Assembly (NCBI GenBank): GCA_021799835.1
Contig: JAJYZQ010000002.1
Coordinates: 1 to 16,856, forward strand
DNA length: 16,856 nucleotides
Source: a bacterium
GTDB lineage: Bacteria > Patescibacteriota > Minisyncoccia > JAJYZQ01
Direction of reading: 5' to 3'
This document shows, piece after piece, positions 1-5,876 of the stretch (position 1 is its first letter; each line of letters begins with the position of its first letter). A model generated the notes under the pieces. It was not told the DNA's origin and did no database searches. It saw only the letters and a program-made list of their open reading frames with translations. The translations under genes and the position numbers were made by a program.

Positions 1-339
1 GTTGCAACACTGTCCTACACCACCACCGGTAAGAATGGCGCGGAGATAGATATTATGTCTCCGGTGGGAAGCAGTAGTGGGAGTATGGCAAAAGTGAATG
101 TAATGGGCAGCGAGTATACCTCTATCAGATTTCCCAATGGATCAAGTTCTTGGACATGGATAAATAGCAACTGGGGACAAACCAGCTCATCATACTGGAT
201 ATCTAATTTTTACACCGGCAGTTGCATCTATGCCAAATGGGCTCAAGTAGTTAATGGCAATACCTTGGAAGTAGATTTTGGCAATACTTGCTCATCAGCG
301 GAAACGCTTAATGTGCTCATTGAAGGTGTGTTGATATGA
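1..339 (+). CDS. C-terminal fragment of a probable surface or secreted protein
   Basis: The reading frame is open from the first base of the window and stops at TGA 337-339, giving the last 112 residues of a longer protein. The ATG at 55 is internal to this frame and need not be a start. The visible part is rich in Ser, Thr, Asn, Gly and aromatic residues (for example SSSWTWINSNWG and SSSYWISNFYTG) and has two Cys (in GSCIY and GNTCSS). It shows no charged enzyme-like motif and ends in a hydrophobic strand, NVLIEGVLI. This composition is typical of beta-rich extracellular or pilus-associated domains, but I recognise no family. The gene runs toward the minus-strand gene at 534-2687 and ends before the shared terminator at 391-433. 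Function is unknown. Confidence 0.7.
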   Translation, partial: VATLSYTTTGKNGAEIDIMSPVGSSSGSMAKVNVMGSEYTSIRFPNGSSSWTWINSNWGQTSSSYWISNFYTGSCIYAKWAQVVNGNTLEVDFGNTCSSAETLNVLIEGVLI

Positions 340-390
340 TATAAGCACTATGAACATAGCTTGAAGTGGTGTGCCGCTTAAGAATAAGAG

Positions 391-433
391 AGAATATAAA
401 AACCCGCGAATGCTTCGCGGGTTTTTATATTCT
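391..433. terminator. Perfect hairpin, bidirectional terminator between convergent genes
   Basis: Two exactly complementary 20-base arms (391-410 and 414-433) flank a TGC loop. The G+C-rich core ACCCGCGAA/TTCGCGGGT sits next to an A-run on one side and a T-run on the other, so it can work as an intrinsic terminator in both directions. It lies between the plus-strand gene ending at 339 and the minus-strand gene ending at 534. Confidence 0.85.
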
Positions 434-533
434 TGCCTACCCTTCTTCGAGATTCCCACTTTCGCGGGCCTGCCTGCCGGTAAGCAGGTTCGGCATGACA
501 AAAGAATTCAGGATAACATTATTAGGAAGACCA
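434..533. repeat. Dispersed intergenic repeat-like segment
   Basis: This non-coding stretch holds short G+C-rich palindromic pieces (CCTGCCTGCCGG followed by TAAGCAGG) and the block GACA-n-AATTCAGGATAACAT at 497-519. That block matches 10440-10462 at 19 of 23 positions. Both copies are intergenic. The pattern suggests a small dispersed repeat family; no coding capacity is apparent. Confidence 0.5.
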
Positions 534-2687
534 TCACAACGCAATCTTGTACACGCTATCGTTGCTGAGGATGTAGAGCGTGTTTTCGTCTTCCAAGGAA
601 AAGCCGCTGATATTGGCGGAGCGGGGAAGAATAATCTGCTTCTTGAATGTGCCGTCTTTGCCGATCACGAGGACACTTTTATCAGCGAGGACGTAGATAT
701 TGTTCCAGCCGTCGCGAGTGAAAATGGATCGGATATTCACTGTGCCCAAATTGAATCCATTGATCTGCAATTCTCCGGAAAGTGTCCCGCCCTCGTACTT
801 ATAAATAGCATGCGCTGAGCTGAGATAGACCGCACCATCTACTGCTAGGGATGTCGGTGCGAAATTCAGCGGCCCGGAAAGCCACCAGCTGGAGAAACTG
901 GGGTTTTGCGTGCCAGAAAGTTTTAAGATATTTCCCGTCGCTGCATCAAGGAGATACGTGTTGTCATTATACATAGCACCGGCGATAAATGAATGGGCGG
1001 ATGATGCGCTGCCGGTGCCGAGGGGGATGGTAATCTGTGTAAAGTTGTCAGTTTGCGTATCAAAGCGGGCGAGAGTGGTGTTATTGATAAAATATGCGCC
1101 GGAACTGCCGAAAGCCGTCGCGTTATTCTGATTCATTGTGCCGATGGTGGAAAAGTAGAAATTTCCTTTGTGCGGGTCGCCGGAAGCGGAGAAACTGTAA
1201 ATAGTATTTGCGGTGAACACGTTTACGGTTCCGTCTCCCACGATGATGCCGGTGGGGTTGAAGTTCATACTGATTGTCTGGGTATTCAAGATATTGTCTG
1301 CAGCGGTGACGCGCAAAACATTGTTGATCGCATCGCTCAAATTTTGTAATTCTGTGGAGAGGTGCGACATATCCGATGACGCTACATAGGAGCTGTCTAT
1401 GGATCTGGCGATGTTCTGTGCCTGCTGGAGGTCAGTTACGGCTTGCGTTTTATTGCCGGTAGAAAGGGCGGCGTTTGCTGTATTTGCAGCGTTTTCCGCT
1501 TGGTTCAAGAGGCGATTGTTTGCTGCTGCTTTTGCTGATTCGTGCTGATTGAATATGATCACCATAATGATCCCCACGATAACAATCAATGCTCCTGCGC
1601 CGATGGATATCTTTTTCCAGGTGCTTAATGCCATAAATCCTTTTGGCGGAATTTCAGAATTTGCTGGCGCAAATGTCCGCGCAATGATGCGTGTCCGTTT
1701 TTGCAATTCCGTGAAGTTGTCTGCATTGAAAACGCCGCGCACAGCGACAGTCGTTTGCCGGCTGATGCGAATGATATGCTTTCCTGCAACAGCGGGAAAA
1801 CTGCGCACGTGGAGCGAGCGCACAAACCGCATAAGGTGATAGGCGCCGCGCCGCGCAGTATGCGGTAAAGCCTGAATCACTGCACGTACGGGAGCAGCAT
1901 TATCAGCAACAGATGAGCGTTTGGGTTGGATAGAAGGGGAAGGGGCGGCAGGGGTAACCGCAGGAGTGGGCTTCTGATGCGGCAAAGACCGTGCTATTTT
2001 TGGCAGCGCACCAAACAAAGATCTTTTCTGCGGCTGCTGCGGTTCGGTGATGATAAGGGGTGCTGCAAAGAGAATAATGACGCTATTAAGAAATTCCAGC
2101 TGTATAGTTTTTTCCACGCGATTTTCCGTAGGCGCGTGGAGGGAAGAGAGAATAACTTCTTTGATGGTGCTTGCATTGATGTTCTGCGGCACGGCAAGCA
2201 GGAGATCATCTGCAGTGATCTCACCGCTCGCAATTTCGGAAAATTTCCCTGCTGTTTGTGGAATGTTCTTGCCAATGTCAATAAATTTATCATTGCGCAC
2301 CAGGACGATCTTACTATCCCCCGCGGAACTAAAAGATATCTCGTTGCCTTTTAGCGCAACGGCGATCAGATTGATATTTTTGCGCAAGAGCGCGTTCTGT
2401 GCCCGGAGGAAATTATTTGCTTCATTCAACGCATTTTCCAACGCTTCCTGCGTGGAAAGATTTGGGCGTTTGTAGTAGTGCTCTTTGATGGTCTGGGCAA
2501 CAGTCTTCAGGACACCGGGTGGCGTGGCTTCGCTTTTTAGTGCTGCACCAACGATCCACAGTTTGCCGAGGCCCAGTTCTTCCACATTTCCCGGCTCAAA
2601 ATAAAAATATCCGCATACAAACCGCGTCTGCGGCTGTGCGGATTTTACATACAGATATCGTGATTGGAGATGCTGTTGGGTTGCCAT
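534..2687 (-). CDS. Membrane protein with degenerate PP2C-like domain, helical linker and C-terminal beta-propeller-like domain
   Basis: 717 residues. Residues about 15-212 follow the PP2C/PPM phosphatase pattern: the strand-loop AGDSKIVLVRN (122-132) matches the family's GDSR-Y-LxR motif. The metal-binding DG of the DGxGG motif is replaced around VGAALKS (46-52), and the usual SDG near LLLAVPQ (162-168) is absent, so catalysis is doubtful. Residues 212-355 are a Pro- and basic-rich linker. One membrane helix follows at about 361-379, then an Ala/Asn/Gln-rich helical stretch (381-457), then repeated beta-strand units (about 460-717) resembling a beta-propeller sensor. With a single helix, the PP2C-like part should be cytoplasmic and the propeller outside. 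ATG 2687 has no Shine-Dalgarno sequence and lies about five bases from the predicted transcription start, suggesting a leaderless mRNA. The PP2C relation is moderately sure; the role is inferred to be signalling or scaffolding. Confidence 0.75.
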   Translation of the reverse strand: MATQQHLQSRYLYVKSAQPQTRFVCGYFYFEPGNVEELGLGKLWIVGAALKSEATPPGVLKTVAQTIKEHYYKRPNLSTQEALENALNEANNFLRAQNALLRKNINLIAVALKGNEISFSSAGDSKIVLVRNDKFIDIGKNIPQTAGKFSEIASGEITADDLLLAVPQNINASTIKEVILSSLHAPTENRVEKTIQLEFLNSVIILFAAPLIITEPQQPQKRSLFGALPKIARSLPHQKPTPAVTPAAPSPSIQPKRSSVADNAAPVRAVIQALPHTARRGAYHLMRFVRSLHVRSFPAVAGKHIIRISRQTTVAVRGVFNADNFTELQKRTRIIARTFAPANSEIPPKGFMALSTWKKISIGAGALIVIVGIIMVIIFNQHESAKAAANNRLLNQAENAANTANAALSTGNKTQAVTDLQQAQNIARSIDSSYVASSDMSHLSTELQNLSDAINNVLRVTAADNILNTQTISMNFNPTGIIVGDGTVNVFTANTIYSFSASGDPHKGNFYFSTIGTMNQNNATAFGSSGAYFINNTTLARFDTQTDNFTQITIPLGTGSASSAHSFIAGAMYNDNTYLLDAATGNILKLSGTQNPSFSSWWLSGPLNFAPTSLAVDGAVYLSSAHAIYKYEGGTLSGELQINGFNLGTVNIRSIFTRDGWNNIYVLADKSVLVIGKDGTFKKQIILPRSANISGFSLEDENTLYILSNDSVYKIAL

Positions 2688-2698
2688 AGCTTTGGCTC

Positions 2699-2727
2699 AT
2701 TATACATACATACAGGCATCTCGTCTA
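2699..2727 (-). promoter_or_regulatory. Promoter of the PP2C-like gene
   Basis: On the minus strand a perfect -10 TATAAT (2699-2704) lies 17 bases downstream of TAGACG (2722-2727, 4 of 6 matches to TTGACA). The expected start near 2692 leaves only about five bases before the ATG at 2687. Confidence 0.6.
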
Positions 2728-2752
2728 CCCCCGGACACGCTCAAAACGCACG

Positions 2753-2781
2753 TTGACTTTGCCTTGTTTTTTATATAGGAT
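2753..2781 (+). promoter_or_regulatory. Promoter of the winged-helix regulator and tRNA-Val
   Basis: TTGACT (2753-2758), 17 bases, then TAGGAT (2776-2781). It is back to back with the divergent promoter of the minus-strand gene. AGGAGG follows at 2798-2803. Confidence 0.55.
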
Positions 2782-2825
2782 AAAGGGAGGGTACTCCAGG
2801 AGGATCGGTTAAAAGAGCAGCATTA

Positions 2826-3422
2826 ATGTATGACCCTATGCCCGAACAAATTTTAGAAAAACTGTTTGAATCTCCCGCAAAGATAAAGATATTGAAGTTG
2901 TTTTTGCGCAATAGTACGGAATCGTTTTCTTTTGCTACCATTCAACAGCGCTTGAAGCTGGATCAGCAATCCTGCAAAACGCAGCTAGCGAATCTTACTA
3001 GCATTAAGCTGCTCACTATCCGTGTTAAGCAGAAGGAAAAACAATACTCACTGAATCATAAATTTGAGTTTCTGGATGAGCTGCAAAATCTCGTATTGAA
3101 ATCTTCTCCCGCATCAAAGAATAAGATTCTCAACAGCATTAAAAAACTGGGCAAAATCCATTTGTTGCTCTTGGCGGGCGTATTTATCAATAGCAACAGT
3201 CGTGGCCGGTATGATATTCTTGTCGTGGGGGATAACGTCAACGAAAAGCGGCTCAAGGAGATCGTCAGGAATATTGAGGCAGAGGCAGGCACACAGATCC
3301 GCTATAGCTTGATGGATCTGGGCGAGTTTAAATATCGCCGTGATATGTTTGATAAATTTATCCGCGAGGTTCTTGACGGGCCATACGAAAAGCTGGTAGA
3401 TAAGATAGGGTTAGCAAAGTGA
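2826..3422 (+). CDS. Winged-helix regulator with nucleotidyltransferase-like C-terminal domain
   Basis: 198 residues. Residues about 8-80 look like a winged-helix DNA-binding domain: AKIKILKLFLRNS, a recognition-type helix around DQQSCKTQLANLTSIKLL, and a wing ending in KQYSLN. Residues about 108-198 resemble a small nucleotidyltransferase fold: LLLLAGVF followed by RGRYDILVVGD. The usual GS and paired acidic residues are largely lost (only D130 sits in the strand), so a regulatory rather than catalytic role is likely. Similar two-part proteins are, from memory, common in Patescibacteria. The only close ATGs are 2826 and 2838. AGGAGG lies 22 bases upstream of 2826, unusually far, and no in-frame start lies between them. 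The stop is four bases before tRNA-Val, so the two are probably co-transcribed. Its target is unknown. Confidence 0.75.
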   Translation: MYDPMPEQILEKLFESPAKIKILKLFLRNSTESFSFATIQQRLKLDQQSCKTQLANLTSIKLLTIRVKQKEKQYSLNHKFEFLDELQNLVLKSSPASKNKILNSIKKLGKIHLLLLAGVFINSNSRGRYDILVVGDNVNEKRLKEIVRNIEAEAGTQIRYSLMDLGEFKYRRDMFDKFIREVLDGPYEKLVDKIGLAK

Positions 3423-3426
3423 AAAC

Positions 3427-3500
3427 GGACGATTAGCTCAGTTGGTTAGAGCATCGCATTCACATTGCGGGGGTCGGAGGTTCGAGTCCTCCATCGTCCA
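3427..3500 (+). tRNA. tRNA-Val (CAC)
   Basis: A complete cloverleaf: acceptor GGACGAT pairs perfectly with ATCGTCC; the D arm is GCTC/GAGC; the anticodon stem is TCGCA/TGCGG with loop TTCACAT, giving anticodon CAC (valine, GUG codons); the T arm is GGAGG-TTCGAGT-CCTCC; the discriminator is A3500. The 3' CCA is not encoded (CTA follows). It lies four bases after the regulator gene and directly abuts a hairpin terminator. Confidence 0.97.
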
Positions 3501-3567
3501 CTAAATAAATAATGAGCCATACTATGGCTCATTATTTATTTAGTTTAACTATGAAGGAGGACTCGAA
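3481..3567. repeat. Inverted duplication including the tRNA-Val T-arm 3' half
   Basis: TTCGAGTCCTCC in the tRNA (3481-3492) has an exact reverse-complement copy, GGAGGACTCGAA, at 3556-3567. The hairpin 3501-3543 lies between them, so both strands read the same T-arm segment followed, after a short unlike spacer, by the same hairpin arm. A 12-base exact match this close is unlikely by chance. Confidence 0.8.
3500..3544. terminator. Perfect hairpin after tRNA-Val
   Basis: Arms 3501-3520 and 3524-3543 are exactly complementary around an ACT loop; A3500 and T3544 can also pair. The core is GAGCCAT/ATGGCTC with A+T-rich outer arms. It probably ends the regulator/tRNA transcript and has the same 20-base-arm, 3-base-loop design as the hairpin at 391-433. 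Confidence 0.75.
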
Positions 3568-3702
3568 GGCGCAGGCGCGACGGCGCCGAGCCGGGGCTAT
3601 TGATTTTCCTTTTGATTCTGTTAGGGTGAGGCAAATGTCTCCTACGCTCTGGTGAGCTACGGAAGACCAAGGTCGCCTACGCTAAAGCTACAGCGACCGA
3701 AG
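3568..3702. repeat. Repeat-rich spacer upstream of the 90-residue gene
   Basis: Non-coding. 3568-3587 is a G+C-rich block, GGCGCAGGCGCGACGGCGCC, resembling 10472-10494. Two units with CTACGCT followed by AGCTAC occur at 3642-3660 and 3677-3691. The second sits inside a hairpin, GGTCGC (3671-3676) with GCGACC (3693-3698), just before a Shine-Dalgarno site. These look like REP-type palindromic units. I see no clear promoter. Confidence 0.5.
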
Positions 3703-3710
3703 AAGGAGGA
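3703..3710 (+). promoter_or_regulatory. Strong ribosome binding site fixing the start at 3718
   Basis: AAGGAGGA ends eight bases before ATG 3718. This is the best argument for that start over the upstream in-frame GTGs at 3652 and 3715. Strong sites of this kind are rare in this window. Confidence 0.75.
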
Positions 3711-3717
3711 AAAAGTG

Positions 3718-3990
3718 ATGACCGCGGAAAAAGTGGTTGAGGTGATTGAAAGGTATCGCGAACTGTTTGTCGCACGCGGAATTGCCACTGTAGACTATCC
3801 GCATGATGAGGTGTTGGCGGACGAAACGCTTGGACTGGAACACTGTCATAGGATGCTGGACAAAATGCTCCAGTTCATCCGCGAGGGTCGGATGGAAAAA
3901 ACGTTCCGGTGGCTGGGATTCATTCAGGGAGTGCTTTGGTCACAAGGCATCTATACGCTGACCGATCTGCAAAACCACAACCGTCCGTAA
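3718..3990 (+). CDS. Small conserved-looking hypothetical protein (90 aa)
   Basis: 90 residues, soluble, helix-rich and acidic at the N-terminus: MTAEKVVEVIERYRELF, then a Tyr/Asp/Glu segment, then HCHRMLDKMLQFIREGR. The C-terminal part, EKTFRWLGFIQGVLWSQGIY and a closing NHNRP, resembles small uncharacterised proteins I recall from Patescibacteria; no biochemical function is known to me. The His-rich helix HCHRML could bind metal, but this is speculation. ATG 3718 is chosen for its strong Shine-Dalgarno site at eight-base spacing; extending to GTG 3652 would run translation through a palindromic repeat. The gene is followed by its own strong terminator, so it is a separate unit from purD. 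Confidence 0.75.
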   Translation: MTAEKVVEVIERYRELFVARGIATVDYPHDEVLADETLGLEHCHRMLDKMLQFIREGRMEKTFRWLGFIQGVLWSQGIYTLTDLQNHNRP

Positions 3991-3997
3991 TGTCCTT

Positions 3998-4020
3998 GCC
4001 CCGCTTCGGCGGGGCTTTTT
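3998..4020 (+). terminator. Intrinsic terminator with TTCG loop
   Basis: GCCCCGC (3998-4004), TTCG loop, GCGGGGC (4009-4015), then five T. A textbook Rho-independent terminator after the 90-residue gene. Confidence 0.92.
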
Positions 4021-4023
4021 GCA

Positions 4024-4050
4024 TTGATATATACATATATATGGTATACT
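4024..4050 (+). promoter_or_regulatory. purD promoter with extended -10
   Basis: TGG-TATACT at 4042-4050 is an extended -10 element. TTGATA at 4024-4029 could be a -35 with a short 15-base spacer. In the predicted leader, ATGCGGA (4058-4064) and TCCGCAT (4075-4081) form a hairpin ending next to AAGGAGGGG (4082-4090), which could modulate access to the ribosome binding site. Confidence 0.6.
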
Positions 4051-4097
4051 TAAACTGATGCGGATAGGGTGATTTCCGCATAAGGAGGGGAGATGCC

Positions 4098-5384
4098 ATG
4101 GCTGCCAAAGTGTTGGTTGTTGGTAGTGGCGGGCGGGAGCATGCCTTGGCATGGAAACTCGCCCAATCACCACAGGTGAGCGCGGTCTACGTGGCGCCGG
4201 GTAACGCGGGCACTTCAGCGATCGCTCAAAATGTCTCGCTGGACGTGACCGAGATGAGGAAGTTGGCGAATTTTGCCGAGCAAAACGACATCAACCTCAC
4301 GGTTATCGGCCCGGACGATCCGCTTGCCTATGGCATCGTTGATATGTTCCGCGCACGGGGACTCCGCATCTTTGGACCAACGCGCGCGTCAGCGTACCTT
4401 GAATCGTCAAAGGCGTTCGCCAAGCAGCTGATGCATGAGCAAGACATTCCTACCGCGCCGTATCGCGTATTTCGCGATTATGCGGCGGCTTCTGCATATA
4501 TCCGCGAGTGCACTCTGCCGCTGGTTATCAAGGCAAGCGGTTTGGCTGGCGGCAAAGGAGTGTATCCTTGCCCCACCCTAGCAGAAGCAGAGCAAGCGCT
4601 TACCGACATCATGGTGCGGCATATACATGGCCAAGCCGGTGGAAAAGTGATCGTTGAATCTTTCCTTTCCGGCCAAGAGCTCTCCGTGCACGCGATCTGT
4701 GATGGGGTAAATGCGGCGCTCTTTCCGCCCGCACAAGACCACAAGCCAATCTTTGACGGTAATCGTGGTCCAAACACGGGCGGTATGGGAGCAATAGCGC
4801 CAGTCCCTGATGTCTCTCCGGAGCTTATGCGCAATGTGCAACGTCTGGTCATTGTTCCGGTGTTGGACGTGATGCGGCGAAGGGAAACGCCATTTGTTGG
4901 TTGTCTCTATCCTGGTCTTATGCGGGAAAACGGCAGCACCTTCAAAGTCTTAGAGTTCAACGTGAGATTCGGCGATCCGGAAGCGCAGGCCTATATGCGC
5001 CTGTTGCAATCGGATCTCTACGAGCTTCTTGCGGCAGCAGCCGATGGCGCTTTGGGATCTCAGCAACTTGCGTGGCAAAGCGGATTTGCGGTATCTATCG
5101 CGTTGGTATCAGCGGGCTACCCGGGGAGCGCTATCGCGACAGGCATACCGATATCCGGTGTTGCTGAAGCAGAACGCCTTTCCGATGTGGTCATCTTTCA
5201 TGGCGGAACAGTACTCACTGATAAACTCCGCACGAATGGTGGCCGCGTGCTCCACGTCACTGCGACTGGAGCGACATTGGAAGAAGCGCTTGAGCGCGGA
5301 TATCGGGCAGTGCGCCTGATCTCTTTTGAGGGGATGCATTACCGCACAGACATCGGCGCACAAGCGCTCGCGCGGATGCGCTGA
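4098..5384 (+). CDS. purD: Phosphoribosylamine-glycine ligase (GAR synthetase)
   Basis: 428 residues, the usual PurD length. It joins glycine to 5-phosphoribosylamine with ATP, the second step of de novo purine synthesis. The N-domain has VLVVGSGGREHALAW (5-19) and IGPDDPLAYGIVD (family norm GPExPL). The ATP-grasp fold shows KASGLAGGKGV, then AQDHKPIFDGN, PNTGGMGA (225-232) and the Mg-binding EFNVRFGDPE (286-295); a C-terminal domain with GYPG follows. GGKGV replaces the common AAGKGV, and SGQELSVHA the common GEEASFFA, without loss of key acidic residues. ATG 4098 has AAGGAGGGG seven bases upstream. It has its own promoter and terminator and no other purine gene is visible, so it may serve a partial pathway or derive from transfer. 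Confidence 0.96.
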   Translation: MAAKVLVVGSGGREHALAWKLAQSPQVSAVYVAPGNAGTSAIAQNVSLDVTEMRKLANFAEQNDINLTVIGPDDPLAYGIVDMFRARGLRIFGPTRASAYLESSKAFAKQLMHEQDIPTAPYRVFRDYAAASAYIRECTLPLVIKASGLAGGKGVYPCPTLAEAEQALTDIMVRHIHGQAGGKVIVESFLSGQELSVHAICDGVNAALFPPAQDHKPIFDGNRGPNTGGMGAIAPVPDVSPELMRNVQRLVIVPVLDVMRRRETPFVGCLYPGLMRENGSTFKVLEFNVRFGDPEAQAYMRLLQSDLYELLAAAADGALGSQQLAWQSGFAVSIALVSAGYPGSAIATGIPISGVAEAERLSDVVIFHGGTVLTDKLRTNGGRVLHVTATGATLEEALERGYRAVRLISFEGMHYRTDIGAQALARMR

Positions 5385-5420
5385 CCTCGCCGTACCTTCG
5401 CCTCGTAACGCAACGACTAT

Positions 5421-5448
5421 GAGCAGCCAGATCCTTGACTGCTCTTTT
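5421..5448 (+). terminator. purD terminator
   Basis: GAGCAG (5421-5426) pairs with CTGCTC (5439-5444), with weaker inner pairing, followed by TTTT. It lies 36 bases after the purD stop. Confidence 0.7.
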
Positions 5449-5475
5449 ATCGTTATGGTTCTCTGGCGGCAATAA

Positions 5476-5484
5476 TGATATAAT
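5476..5484 (+). promoter_or_regulatory. Extended -10 promoter of the membrane protein/Clp-like operon
   Basis: TGATATAAT is a perfect extended -10 (TGnTATAAT). The -35 region is poor. The predicted start near 5491 excludes the in-frame ATG at 5483, which lies inside the -10, and supports ATG 5507. Confidence 0.7.
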
Positions 5485-5506
5485 GGCGGAAAGAAAAAGA
5501 GCGCAT

Positions 5507-5875
5507 ATGCTGAAAGATTACCTCGTCTGGCATTTTTATGAAAAGCCGCGCGATCTTATCCGCGTGACGCGGTTTTGGCTGCGGGCACTCAATAATTATT
5601 TTTCCATTTCTATTTTATTGCGCACGCTTTTCTACCCTTGGCATCGCGATGTGAGCACGTATGAAAAGGGCATAGGCATCAGTGAGCGGCTAAATGCATG
5701 GGCGAACAATCTTATCTCGCGCGGCATCGGTACGATCGCTCGGCTGGTTGTTGTACTGATTGGCGCGATAAGCATGGCGGCAGTGTTTGCCGCGGGTATC
5801 ATCGTTGTCATTGGATGGTTTTTTGTTCCGTTGTTTATATTGTTGATCATTGGTATCGGCGCAAGAATTCTCTAA
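5507..5875 (+). CDS. Small membrane protein upstream of the Clp-like ATPase
   Basis: 122 residues from ATG 5507. The N-terminal half is polar and aromatic with basic residues (WHFYEKPRDLIRVTRFW, then LFYPWHRDV), probably lying along the cytoplasmic membrane face. Residues about 78-118 form two closely spaced hydrophobic spans rich in V, I, A and G. ATG 5507 is preferred over 5483 and 5435 because the -10 box overlaps 5483. The TAA stop is one base from the next ATG, so translation is likely coupled and the two proteins may form one membrane complex. I know no named family; the pairing with a membrane-bound Clp-like ATPase recurs, as I recall, in Patescibacteria. Function is inferred as an anchor, adaptor or substrate channel for the ATPase. 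Confidence 0.75.
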   Translation: MLKDYLVWHFYEKPRDLIRVTRFWLRALNNYFSISILLRTLFYPWHRDVSTYEKGIGISERLNAWANNLISRGIGTIARLVVVLIGAISMAAVFAAGIIVVIGWFFVPLFILLIIGIGARIL

Positions 5876-5876
5876 T

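Noticed and set aside
366..818. Plus-strand reading frame over the 3' end of the PP2C-like gene
   Set aside because: It is a shadow of the minus-strand gene, begins within the terminator region and has no recognisable domain.
3652..3717. Longer N-terminus of the 90-residue protein from GTG 3652
   Set aside because: It would translate the palindromic repeat and ignore the strong Shine-Dalgarno site spaced for ATG 3718.
5435..5506. Earlier starts (5435 or 5483) for the small membrane protein
   Set aside because: Both lie upstream of or within the extended -10 TGATATAAT, so they would not be in the mRNA.
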